Positions 35,543-43,127 of a stretch of DNA of 64,000 nucleotides are shown piece by piece; position 1 is the stretch's first letter; every line of letters begins with the position of its first letter. The position numbers and the translations under genes were made by a program. The DNA is taken from NCBI GenBank assembly GCA_017302135.1, contig JAFLDZ010000018.1, forward strand, positions 1 through 64,000, in the 5' to 3' direction. Source of the DNA: Lysobacterales bacterium (GTDB lineage Bacteria > Pseudomonadota > Gammaproteobacteria > Xanthomonadales > Xanthomonadaceae). A model generated the notes under the pieces. It had not been told where the DNA came from, ran no database searches, and saw only the letters and a list, made by a program, of their open reading frames with translations.

Positions 35543-38164
35543 TCACCACAGGTTGCGAGCCGACGACGTGTTGTCGTCGGTCAGCGGCGCGAGCAGCCCG
35601 CGCCAGCTGGAATCGGCGGGCAGAACTGCCAGGTAGCGTCGCAGTGCGGTCGCCTCGCCGCGGCCGGCGGCCAACGCAGCATCAAGCTCGTGGCGCAACC
35701 GAAGTGGGTGGCTCTCGGGCAGAGCCACGCGCAACAGCGCGCCAGCTTCATCATGCAGTCGCATCGCGCTCTCGGCGTGGCCTGCGCGCCGCTCGAGCAC
35801 ACCCAGTAGATCCAGCGCCTGCGCAAGATCCACCGGGGCCACAGAACCACTGCTGCCGGCGCGCCGATGGCGTCTGGGCAAGTCCTGCAGCAGCGCACGC
35901 GCCCCGTCGTCGTCGCCCGCGCGCAACGCGATTTCGCCGGCCAGTCGCTGTGCGCGCAGCCGCTCCACCGTGTCGGCATCCAAACCCAACGCCTGCAAGA
36001 CAGCCTGGACTTGTTCAATGTTCTTGCGCGCTTCGGCATGCTCGCCCAGCATCGCCTGGGCACGCGCCAGGGCCTGCCGCGCGAAGGCTGCGTACCACTC
36101 GTCGCCTGCAGCCGTCGCAACGGCCAGCGCGGCCTCGGCCTCCCGTCGGGAGTCGGCAAATCGCCCAAGCGAGAACAGCGATTGAGCAGCCAGTCGGCGC
36201 AACAGCGCAGGATCGTCGGCCGCATCGGGTTGCGCCAGCATTCGGCGAACTTCGGCGATGACCTGCGCATGGCGCCCGAGGTCACTGTCCAGGATCACCG
36301 TCCAGGTGGACAACTCGCGATGGTCGGCCGCACGCAAGACAGTGCGTGAGGCCACGGCCCTGGCCTGCGCCAACGCGTTGCCCGCAGCCTGGAGTTCGCC
36401 TGCGTTGCGGAGCACCTGGGCCAAGTACAGGCGCGTCATTGCGACCTCGGCATCGTCAGGCCCAAAGGCGCGCTCGCTGGCGACCACGGACTGGCGGGCG
36501 TGGTCCACGGCGAGCGGCACGTTGGCCTGTCGCAAGGCCACGCTGCGCAGCGTGTCGTGTGCGTACAGCCTCGCGCGCGCGCAGCCCACGCTGTCTGCCG
36601 TGCAGCCGGTCAATGCCGACATCGCAAGACCCTGAGCACGCGCGTCGTCAGGCCGGTCAGCCTGCAGCAATTGCAGCGCCAACTGGGCCGATGCGATATG
36701 CAGCGAGGGGTCGTCTGCCTCTGCCGAGGCCTGCAGCAGGCGTTGCGCCTCGTCCAGTACCTCCAGCGCACGGTCTGGCTGGTCCAGTCGACGCAGCATG
36801 AGGCCCAACTGCGACAACACGGAACCGCGCAGCGCATCCTGCCCCTCAAAGCCGTTGCGCGCACGCTGCACGGCGCCTTCGACCAATTGAGCTGCGGTCA
36901 CAGGCCCCTGGCCCTCCATCGGCTCGGCATCTTCCAGCGCTTCAAGCAGGAAACCGCGCGCCTGGGCCGCACGTTCGGCCTGCTGCTGTTCGCGCGCACG
37001 TTGTTGCCAGGCGATGCCGCCGGTCGCGGCCAGCAATGCCGCAACGCCCACGCCCGCAGCCAACGCTTTTCGATGCCGTCGCACGAACAACAGCGAGCGG
37101 CGAACCCACGTGGCATCGGCCACCGCCGCAGGGCGCCCTTCGATCACGCGGCGCAGATCGTCGGCGAACCGGTCGACCGACGAATAGCGTTCCTCTGGCG
37201 CATGACGCAGCGCGCATTCGAGCACCGCAGTCATGTCGGGCCCGAGTTGGCGCTTGGCATCCGTATCGAGCGCCGAAGGGCTATCGGGGAGGCGGCCAAC
37301 CAGCAGAAGATGGGCAACGACGCCAAGCGCATAAACATCCATCGCGGTCGACACCGTGCTGCCGGTGCGTTGCTCGGGTGCGGCATAGCCGGGGGTATGC
37401 GTTCCGTGCGCCTCCTCTCCCACCGGCAGATCGATGCCAGCGGTTTCTTCGCGCGGCAGCCTGCGCGCCACGCCGAAATCCAGCAGCTTCACCTGCCCGG
37501 ACTCGTCGACCAGCATGTTCGCGGGCTTGATGTCCCGGTGCACCACAAGTTGAGCGTGCGCGTGCGCGACGGCGGCGCACACCTGCAGCAGCAACGCGAT
37601 CCGTTCGTGGCGCGACAGGCGCCGCGCATCCGCATGGTCTATTAGGTTGAGGCCGCGTACCCACTCCATCACCAGGAAGGGGCGGCCGGATTCGTCGACG
37701 CCAGCGTCGTACAGCCGCGCGATGTTCGGGTGCTCCAACCGGGCGCCGATCTGGCGTTCGCGCACCATGCGCTCTGCCAAATCGGGTCCTTTGGCCAGAT
37801 CCGGCAGCTTGAGCGCGACGTCGCGTTCGTACAGGCCGTCGGCACGGGCAGCGCGCCAGACGTGCCCCATGCCACCGCGACCGATCAGCTCCACCAGGCG
37901 GTACGGGCCGATCAAGTCTCCCGCGCGCGGGTGCCCCGGGGTATCGGCTGTGTCATTGCCGAGCATGGGCAACGCGGGCACCGCGACGGTCATGTCGGAC
38001 GTGGACGCCCACAGTGCGTCCAGCATCGTTCGCAGATGCGGCACCAGGTGGTGCTGGGCCACGGGCCGGGCATGAAGCCAGGCGTCTCGTTCGCCGGCAG
38101 GCAATGCGGCGACAACGTCGGCCAATTGGCTGAGCAGCGCGACATCCTGTGGCGTCAGCTTCAT
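35543..38164 (-). CDS. Transmembrane Ser/Thr protein kinase with TPR-like C-terminus (PknS-like)
   Basis: An 873-residue protein from the ATG at 38164. An N-terminal lead of about 80 residues is followed by a complete Hanks-type kinase domain: glycine loop IGRGGMGHVW, Lys in VALKLPDL, catalytic HRDIKPANM (Asp211), DFGVARR, and TPGYAAPEQ. One transmembrane helix lies at about 365-385 (LAAGVGVAALLAATGGIAW). The C-terminal 480 residues are alanine-rich helical repeats of TPR type, such as LGLMLRRLDQPDRALEVLDEA, and probably sense something in the periplasm. It converges on the sigma factor operon, its likely phosphorylation target. Close in layout to Xanthomonas PknS. Confidence 0.9.
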   Translation of the reverse strand: MKLTPQDVALLSQLADVVAALPAGERDAWLHARPVAQHHLVPHLRTMLDALWASTSDMTVAVPALPMLGNDTADTPGHPRAGDLIGPYRLVELIGRGGMGHVWRAARADGLYERDVALKLPDLAKGPDLAERMVRERQIGARLEHPNIARLYDAGVDESGRPFLVMEWVRGLNLIDHADARRLSRHERIALLLQVCAAVAHAHAQLVVHRDIKPANMLVDESGQVKLLDFGVARRLPREETAGIDLPVGEEAHGTHTPGYAAPEQRTGSTVSTAMDVYALGVVAHLLLVGRLPDSPSALDTDAKRQLGPDMTAVLECALRHAPEERYSSVDRFADDLRRVIEGRPAAVADATWVRRSLLFVRRHRKALAAGVGVAALLAATGGIAWQQRAREQQQAERAAQARGFLLEALEDAEPMEGQGPVTAAQLVEGAVQRARNGFEGQDALRGSVLSQLGLMLRRLDQPDRALEVLDEAQRLLQASAEADDPSLHIASAQLALQLLQADRPDDARAQGLAMSALTGCTADSVGCARARLYAHDTLRSVALRQANVPLAVDHARQSVVASERAFGPDDAEVAMTRLYLAQVLRNAGELQAAGNALAQARAVASRTVLRAADHRELSTWTVILDSDLGRHAQVIAEVRRMLAQPDAADDPALLRRLAAQSLFSLGRFADSRREAEAALAVATAAGDEWYAAFARQALARAQAMLGEHAEARKNIEQVQAVLQALGLDADTVERLRAQRLAGEIALRAGDDDGARALLQDLPRRHRRAGSSGSVAPVDLAQALDLLGVLERRAGHAESAMRLHDEAGALLRVALPESHPLRLRHELDAALAAGRGEATALRRYLAVLPADSSWRGLLAPLTDDNTSSARNLW

Positions 38165-38554
38165 GGGGACGGACTCGCGGTGGAGAGGCAACAACAGGTT
38201 TCAAGCTATGTCGCTTCGGTCTGCGCCAAGCTCGCGCCTAGACTACTCCGAGAGTGCCCCGACTTTGTCGCCGGGGAGGCCGTAGCCGTTTGATGTGTTG
38301 AACGTGCCGGGCGACCAGAACCGGCAAGCTCCGGCGATCGAAGTGGACCTGCCGCTGCCGTTGGCGCGAGCGATCCGGTCGTTGGAGCAGATCATCGAAT
38401 CGAGCCTGCCCATGCCCCCGGGTCTACGCCAACCGATCAAGCCGGCAAGCGCTGCTCCGAGGCTCGAAGTCGTAGGGCATCCAATTCAATGACTCAAGCC
38501 GCAGGCACGAATGGCAACAGGCTGACGCCTCTCTGGAAATGCTTTGCGGTTCTG
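38165..38554. other. Intergenic region between the kinase and the asparaginase-domain gene
   Basis: 390 bp. A 65-codon + strand frame at 38295-38492 (contains IEVDLPLPLARAIRSLEQII) has no ribosome binding site and no family I recognise. The kinase promoter should lie at 38165-38280. Nothing else is supported. Confidence 0.4.
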
Positions 38555-39043
38555 TCAGCCCGCTGCTTCGAACCGATTCGCGTCGACGTTCTTGCGCACC
38601 TTCAGCGGATCCCAGATCCGGCCGTTCATCGCGATGTACACGCCCGGCGGAAGCGACTGCACTGCGCCGACGGCGGTGCCGATGTTGAATTCGGCGTCCG
38701 AGCCACGGAAGCGCGCGGGATTCAGCGCGCCGGTGAGTACGATGGTCTTGTCGGCGATCGTGCTGAGCACTTTCGCGGTTTCGACCATGGTGTCGGTGCC
38801 GTGGGTCACCAGCACATGACGCGCGGACTGCGCGGCGATGGTCGCGCGCAGCAGGTCGCGATCTTCGGCGGTGATGTGCAGCGAGTCCTTGCGGATGATC
38901 GGGATCACGCTGAAGCGGAAGGCGACGCCGAGTTCTTCGAGGATGCGTCCGATCTGCGGGTCGCCGATCTGGTAATCGGATTTGTCGTCGAAGTAGATCT
39001 TGTCGATCGTGCCGCCAGTGGTGACGATGAGAAGCTGGTCCAT
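38555..39043 (-). CDS. Short asparaginase-domain protein
   Basis: A 162-residue protein corresponding only to the N-terminal domain of type I/II L-asparaginases. It keeps both catalytic threonine motifs: TGGTID (Thr at residue 11) and HGTDTM (Thr at about 80). The rest of the active site and the C-terminal domain are absent. Proteins of this length are a stable family in proteobacteria, so it is not a truncation artefact. Whether it hydrolyses asparagine is unknown. It lies upstream of the DUF2069-wrbA group on the same strand. Confidence 0.8.
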   Translation of the reverse strand: MDQLLIVTTGGTIDKIYFDDKSDYQIGDPQIGRILEELGVAFRFSVIPIIRKDSLHITAEDRDLLRATIAAQSARHVLVTHGTDTMVETAKVLSTIADKTIVLTGALNPARFRGSDAEFNIGTAVGAVQSLPPGVYIAMNGRIWDPLKVRKNVDANRFEAAG

Positions 39044-39091
39044 GGGCAGGCCGGTGGCTGGAGTTGCGAAATTATAGGCCGGGCAGCGGGG

Positions 39092-39445
39092 TCATGCTTT
39101 TTTGCCGAACTTCGCGCGCAGGCCGGGCGCGTTCGAGCTGAACACGATCGTCAGCGACAGTGCGATCTCGATCAGCCCGAACACACGCTCATCGGCATGC
39201 GCCCACGCGATCATGACGCCGTGCGAAAACCAGCACAGCGCGAAGACGCCGGCCCAGAACCGTGCGGTCGCGCGGCGGACCAGAACGCCGATGCCGAGCA
39301 GCAGCGGCGGCAGTGCGAACACCAGCAGTGCGGCGATGCGGTCGTCGTCGGCGTGGTACCACAGGGTGTATAGCGCAGCTAGAGCCAGCAGGGTGGATAT
39401 CAGGACGATGCGGTCGGTCCGCGTGCCGCGATCGGTGACGTTCAT
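39092..39445 (-). CDS. DUF2069 membrane protein
   Basis: A 117-residue protein with four hydrophobic segments (IVLISTLLALAALYTLWY, IAALLVFALPPLLLGIGVL, FWAGVFALCWFSHGVMIAW, FGLIEIALSLTIVFSS). FSHGVM...A.ADERV.GL.EI.L is the DUF2069 signature. Function unknown. The start at 39445 lies 10 bp after the wrbA stop codon, so it is co-transcribed with wrbA; the two are neighbours in many gammaproteobacteria. Confidence 0.85.
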   Translation of the reverse strand: MNVTDRGTRTDRIVLISTLLALAALYTLWYHADDDRIAALLVFALPPLLLGIGVLVRRATARFWAGVFALCWFSHGVMIAWAHADERVFGLIEIALSLTIVFSSNAPGLRAKFGKKA

Positions 39446-39455
39446 GATGGTTTCC

Positions 39456-40046
39456 TCATGCCAGTTTGACTGCGAGTGCGGCGATCCGGCGGCCCAGCGC
39501 GCGCGCCAGAACGGCTTCATCGTCCGTGAGCTGGGGGTCGTCCTTGGCGCCGGCGACATGGCTGGCGCCATAAGGCGTGCCGCCGCTGCGTGTGCTGCTG
39601 AGCAGCGGCTCGGTGAACGGGATGCCGGCGATCACGCAACCGTGGTGCAGCAGCGGCACCAGCATCGACAGCAGCGTCGATTCCTGGCCGCCGTGCATGC
39701 TCGCGGTCGAGGTGAACACCGCAGCAGGTTTGCCGACCAGCGTGCCGCTGGCCCATTCCGCGCCGAGGGTGTCGATGAAATGCTTCATCGGTGCGGCCAT
39801 GTTGCCGAAGCGGGTCGGGCTGCCGAGGATCAATCCGGCGCATTCCGACAAATCGCTTTTCTCGACGTAGGGCGCGCCGTCCTCGGGTTCCGGCGGTGCG
39901 GCTTCCACGGTGACCGGCGCGACCGGCGGGACGGTGCGCAAGCGCGCCGAGACGCCGTCGACCTCGCCGATGCCGCGCGCGATCTGTCTGGCGAGGCGGG
40001 CCACGGAGCCGCCTCGGCTGTAATAGAGGACCAGGACTTCGGTCAT
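39456..40046 (-). CDS. wrbA: NAD(P)H:quinone oxidoreductase, WrbA type flavoprotein
   Basis: A 196-residue flavodoxin-fold enzyme. The FMN phosphate loop is YYSRGGSVARLA near the N-terminus. The isoalloxazine-binding SPTRFGNMAAPMKHFIDT and the FTSTASMHGGQE motif are characteristic of WrbA. It performs two-electron reduction of quinones, avoiding semiquinone radicals. The ATG at 40046 gives the normal MTEVLVLYY start; an upstream extension to 40118 is not native-looking. Divergent from the YihY gene. Confidence 0.93.
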   Translation of the reverse strand: MTEVLVLYYSRGGSVARLARQIARGIGEVDGVSARLRTVPPVAPVTVEAAPPEPEDGAPYVEKSDLSECAGLILGSPTRFGNMAAPMKHFIDTLGAEWASGTLVGKPAAVFTSTASMHGGQESTLLSMLVPLLHHGCVIAGIPFTEPLLSSTRSGGTPYGASHVAGAKDDPQLTDDEAVLARALGRRIAALAVKLA

Positions 40047-40155
40047 GGGGATATCCGGACGAACGAGACGGAAAGGGTACGGCAAGCGCCCGGGGCTGTC
40101 GCGACCCGACACGTGCACGGCCTCGGCGACGGGCCGCGCCTGTTAACCTTGGCGG

Positions 40156-41436
40156 ATGGCGCCACAGAACACTTTCGAACGCTGGTTCGACCGCTTGCGT
40201 ACCCTGACATCGGACCGCGCACGCGCCGGGACCTTTTCCCGCTTCCTGTGGAAGCGCTTCCTCGACGACCGCCTGTTCCAGGCGGCCGGCGCGCTGTCGT
40301 TCACCACCGCATTCGCGATCGTGCCGCTGAGCATGGTCGTGTTCGGCATTCTCTCGGCGTTCCCGGTCTACGAGCAATGGAGCGCGCAACTCAGCGGCTA
40401 CATCTTCTCCAACTTCGTGCCGTCCTCGGCGCGTGCGGTCGAGACGCATCTGCTCGAGTTCTCGAAGAACGCCGGCAAACTCACCGCCGTCGGCGTGATC
40501 GTGCTGGTGGTGTCGCTGCTGATCACGCTGACCAGCATCGAAGCCACGTTCAACAAGATCTGGCGCGTGCCCACCTCGCGACCCACGTTCGGCCGGCTGA
40601 TGGTGTACTGGACGGTGATGACCTTCGGCGCGCTGCTCGCCGCCGCCAGCCTCGCCATATCGGCGCGTTTCTTCGCGCTGGCGATCTTCGAGACGCAGCC
40701 CGGGCAGTGGCTCGAACACTGGCTGCTGCGGTTTTCGCCCATCCTGATCGAATACGTCTCGCTGGTGGTGATCTACCGGGTGGTGCCGCATCGCACGATC
40801 CAGTGGCGCTACGCCGCGCTGGGGGCGTTCTTCGCGGTGATCATGATCGAAATCGTCAAGATCGCGGCGGGCTCTTACCTCGGTAGTTTCGGCACATACG
40901 AAAAAATCTACGGCGCGCTCGCATTGATTCCGATCTTCCTCGGCTGGGTCTATTTCAGCTGGGTCGCGGTGCTGCTCGGCGCATCGCTGGCGTCGTCGCT
41001 GTCGGCGTTCCGCTATCAGCCCGCTTCGCAGCGACTGCCGTGGGGCTACGAGTTCTACGGCCTGCTGCGTCTGCTCGGGCGCTTCGACGAATACCGCAAA
41101 CGCGGCAAGGGCCTGCATCTCGAGGACATCCGCCAGCTCGAACCGATGCTCACCGATGCGGTGGTGCAGCAGATGCTGCAGCAGCTCAGCGCGATCGGCC
41201 TGCTCAGCCGCGCCGAATCCGGCGAGTGGCTGCTGGCGCGCGATCTGGACGATCTGAGCCTCGGCGAACTCTACGAAGCCTGCCAGCTGCGCATCCCCAC
41301 TGCAGAGGCCTGGCTGCCCGCCCGCGACGACGCGCTCGGCAATGCCGCCGTCGCCGCGCTCGACGAACTGCGTCTCCCGCTGCGCGACCTGCTGCGCAGA
41401 CCGGTCGCATCGATCTATCGCAAGGATCATGAATGA
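40156..41436 (+). CDS. YihY/BrkB family inner-membrane protein
   Basis: A 426-residue protein. After FLDDRLFQAAGALSFTTAFA (the family's first helix) come five more membrane segments within the first 300 residues, including FGRLMVYWTVMTFGALLAAA and YGALALIPIFLGWVYFSWVA. The C-terminal 130 residues are a soluble winged-helix-like extension. The family was once annotated as RNase BN by mistake; its transport role is unresolved. It is the first gene of a run in which the next gene overlaps its stop by 4 bp (ATGA). Confidence 0.88.
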   Translation: MAPQNTFERWFDRLRTLTSDRARAGTFSRFLWKRFLDDRLFQAAGALSFTTAFAIVPLSMVVFGILSAFPVYEQWSAQLSGYIFSNFVPSSARAVETHLLEFSKNAGKLTAVGVIVLVVSLLITLTSIEATFNKIWRVPTSRPTFGRLMVYWTVMTFGALLAAASLAISARFFALAIFETQPGQWLEHWLLRFSPILIEYVSLVVIYRVVPHRTIQWRYAALGAFFAVIMIEIVKIAAGSYLGSFGTYEKIYGALALIPIFLGWVYFSWVAVLLGASLASSLSAFRYQPASQRLPWGYEFYGLLRLLGRFDEYRKRGKGLHLEDIRQLEPMLTDAVVQQMLQQLSAIGLLSRAESGEWLLARDLDDLSLGELYEACQLRIPTAEAWLPARDDALGNAAVAALDELRLPLRDLLRRPVASIYRKDHE

Positions 41437-41993
41437 ATCTCAAGCTCGGCCTGCTGACGTGCGCGTTGCTCGCGTTGATGGCATGCAAACCCGAGGCGCC
41501 GGCCACGCCCAAAGTCGATGCTCCGGCGGCTGCTCCGGCCGAAGCGAAAGCCGATACGACTGCGCCTGCCGCAGCCACTGTATCCGACACACCGACGCTG
41601 AAGATCGCCACGCTCGACGGTCAGCAGTACGACCTTGCCGCGAAGCGCGGCGGTTGGGTGGTGGTGAATTTCTGGGCGACGTGGTGCGCGCCATGCATCA
41701 AGGAAATGCCTGAACTCGACGCCTTCGACGCCGAGCGCAAGGATGTCGAAGTGATCGGTCTTGCCTACGAGGAGATCGCCATCGACGAGATGCGCGCATT
41801 CCTCAAGCAGCGCCCCGTGATGTATCCGATCGCGCTCATCGACACCTACGATCCGCCGGCAGACTTTCCGACGCCGCGCGGCTTGCCGATGACATACATC
41901 ATCGCGCCCGACGGCAGGATCGCGAAGGAATTCATGGGCCCGGTGACGAAAGCCGATCTCGCCGCCGTCGTCGACGGCAAGACGGCGGGCTGA
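41433..41993 (+). CDS. TlpA-like thioredoxin-fold lipoprotein
   Basis: A 186-residue protein with a lipoprotein signal (lipobox LMAC, Cys18), an Ala/Pro/Lys linker, and a thioredoxin fold with active site WCAPC (Cys85/Cys88) in FWATWCAPCIKEMPEL and cis-proline region GLPMTYIIAPDGRI. It probably reduces disulfides in periplasmic proteins or during cytochrome c maturation, and would be fed by DsbD. The start overlaps the YihY stop codon, indicating translational coupling. Confidence 0.88.
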   Translation: MNLKLGLLTCALLALMACKPEAPATPKVDAPAAAPAEAKADTTAPAAATVSDTPTLKIATLDGQQYDLAAKRGGWVVVNFWATWCAPCIKEMPELDAFDAERKDVEVIGLAYEEIAIDEMRAFLKQRPVMYPIALIDTYDPPADFPTPRGLPMTYIIAPDGRIAKEFMGPVTKADLAAVVDGKTAG

Positions 41994-41998
41994 TCGCG

Positions 41999-42268
41999 AT
42001 GGCAGCCGCACGTTTCCTCGTCAGCGGGCGCGTGCAGGGCGTCGCGTTCCGTGCATGCACGCGCGCGCAGGCGAATGCGTTGGACCTGCGCGGCTACGCC
42101 CACAATCTGTCCGATGGCCGCGTCGAAGTGCTCGCGGTTGGCGATGTCGCTGCCATCGAAGGACTCGCCGAATGGCTGCAGCACGGTCCGCCGCTGGCGC
42201 GGGTGGATGCCGTGGTGCGCGAGGCTGTCGACCCGGCTCCTGAACTGCAGGGATTCGCGGTCGGCTGA
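41999..42268 (+). CDS. acyP: Acylphosphatase
   Basis: An 89-residue protein with the full family signature: GRVQGVAFRACT with catalytic Arg18, and GYAHNLSDGRVEV with Asn36, the 18-residue spacing found in all acylphosphatases. It hydrolyses acyl phosphates such as acetyl phosphate or 1,3-bisphosphoglycerate. The ATG lies 5 bp after the stop of the TlpA-like gene, in the same operon. Confidence 0.92.
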   Translation: MAAARFLVSGRVQGVAFRACTRAQANALDLRGYAHNLSDGRVEVLAVGDVAAIEGLAEWLQHGPPLARVDAVVREAVDPAPELQGFAVG

Positions 42269-42337
42269 AGCCCTGGTCGGCTCGGCTATGACCTCATAAC
42301 AGCCGGGCATTAGACCCGGCGATACGGGCGTGGCAAC

Positions 42338-42362
42338 AATCCCTACACGTTGAGTAGGAATT
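42338..42362. promoter_or_regulatory. Dyad operator in front of the Rrf2 regulator gene
   Basis: AATCCCTAC (42338-42346) and GTAGGAATT (42354-42362) form an inverted repeat with eight of nine pairs matching and a 7-bp spacer. It ends 11 bp before the regulator's ATG. Position and form fit an operator for autoregulation by the Rrf2 protein, which may extend to the whole sulfate block. Confidence 0.65.
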
Positions 42363-42373
42363 GCCGGACACCC

Positions 42374-42808
42374 ATGCTGACCATGAAAGCCAAGTACGCA
42401 TTGCGCGCGATGAGCGAGCTCGCCCGCTCGGGTGAGCAGCGCCTGCAGGCGCATGAGCTGGCCGTCCGCTGCCGTGCGCCGGGCAAGTTCCTGGAAACGA
42501 TCCTGGTCGATCTGCGCACTGCAGGATTCGTCGAAAGCAGGCGTGGGCAGCGGGGCGGCCACACGCTGGCGCTTCCAGCGGAAGACATCATGATCGGCGA
42601 CCTCATCCGTGCCATCGACGGGCCGCTGGCGCCCGTGCGCTGCGCGAGCGTCACCGACTACAAGCCGTGTCGCGACTGTCCCGACCCCGATGTCTGTGCG
42701 CTGCGTTCACTGATGCGCGAATCGCGCGATGCGCTGTCGCAGGTGCTGGATGCCCGCAGTCTCCGCGACTTCGCCCTCGCCGACGCCCCACCCGCCGCCC
42801 CGCACTGA
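42374..42808 (+). CDS. Rrf2 family transcriptional regulator of the sulfate-uptake block
   Basis: A 144-residue winged-helix repressor (ATG at 42374; a second ATG at 42383 is possible). It reads KAKYALRAMSELA, then LEIILVDLR-like LETILVDLRTAGFVESRRGQ and RGGHTLALP, the standard Rrf2 layout. Cys90, Cys99, Cys102 and Cys108 in RC..........C..C.....C could bind an Fe-S cluster or sense a sulfur metabolite, as in IscR- or CymR-like proteins. It is followed by DUF2292, a porin and the sulfate ABC transporter genes, so it most likely represses them when sulfur is plentiful. Confidence 0.85.
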   Translation: MLTMKAKYALRAMSELARSGEQRLQAHELAVRCRAPGKFLETILVDLRTAGFVESRRGQRGGHTLALPAEDIMIGDLIRAIDGPLAPVRCASVTDYKPCRDCPDPDVCALRSLMRESRDALSQVLDARSLRDFALADAPPAAPH

Positions 42809-42820
42809 TGGAGGTTTCCG

Positions 42821-43027
42821 ATGCAGGAGAAGGAAGAAGAAGACGCAACACCGCAAACGGAGAACATCGCCGGCTTTCCACCGGTGAATGCTCCCTTAAG
42901 CGAACACGAACGCGCGGTGATCGCCGCACTCCGCGATATCGCCTACGGTGAAATCGAGGTGGTCGTCCACAACACCCGGATCGTGCAGATCACCCGGAGC
43001 CAGAAATTCAGATTCAACGAACGCTGA
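42821..43027 (+). CDS. DUF2292 (YezD-like) small protein
   Basis: A 68-residue protein with an acidic, disordered start and a core ALRDIAYGEIEVVVHNTRIV followed by QITRSQKFRF, the DUF2292 pattern. Members sit in sulfur-assimilation operons in many bacteria. The gene begins 12 bp after the Rrf2 stop. Molecular role unknown; perhaps an accessory of sulfate or sulfite metabolism. Confidence 0.82.
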   Translation: MQEKEEEDATPQTENIAGFPPVNAPLSEHERAVIAALRDIAYGEIEVVVHNTRIVQITRSQKFRFNER

Positions 43028-43035
43028 CCGCGTTC

Positions 43036-43080
43036 TTCCATTCGCGCTATTCCATTTGTTCCTTCCATTTGCTTCTTCCA
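43036..43080 (+). repeat. Four phased TTCCA repeats upstream of the porin
   Basis: TTCCA occurs at 43036, 43050, 43063 and 43076, 13-14 bp apart; the middle two extend to TTCCATTTG. The 100-bp gap is pyrimidine-rich. This may be a binding array for an activator of the porin-sbp-cysTWA transcript, or simple local duplication. Confidence 0.45.
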
Positions 43081-43127
43081 GCGCAGACCGGACCACCGGA
43101 CGCGCGTCAACCCTCACGGAGTCGACG

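Noticed and set aside
38295..38492. 65-codon gene upstream of the asparaginase-domain gene
   Set aside because: It starts inside a region with no ribosome binding site and shows no recognisable motif. Left as intergenic.
38555..39043. Truncated asparaginase pseudogene
   Set aside because: The frame is intact, both threonine motifs are kept, and proteins of this length are a recurrent family.
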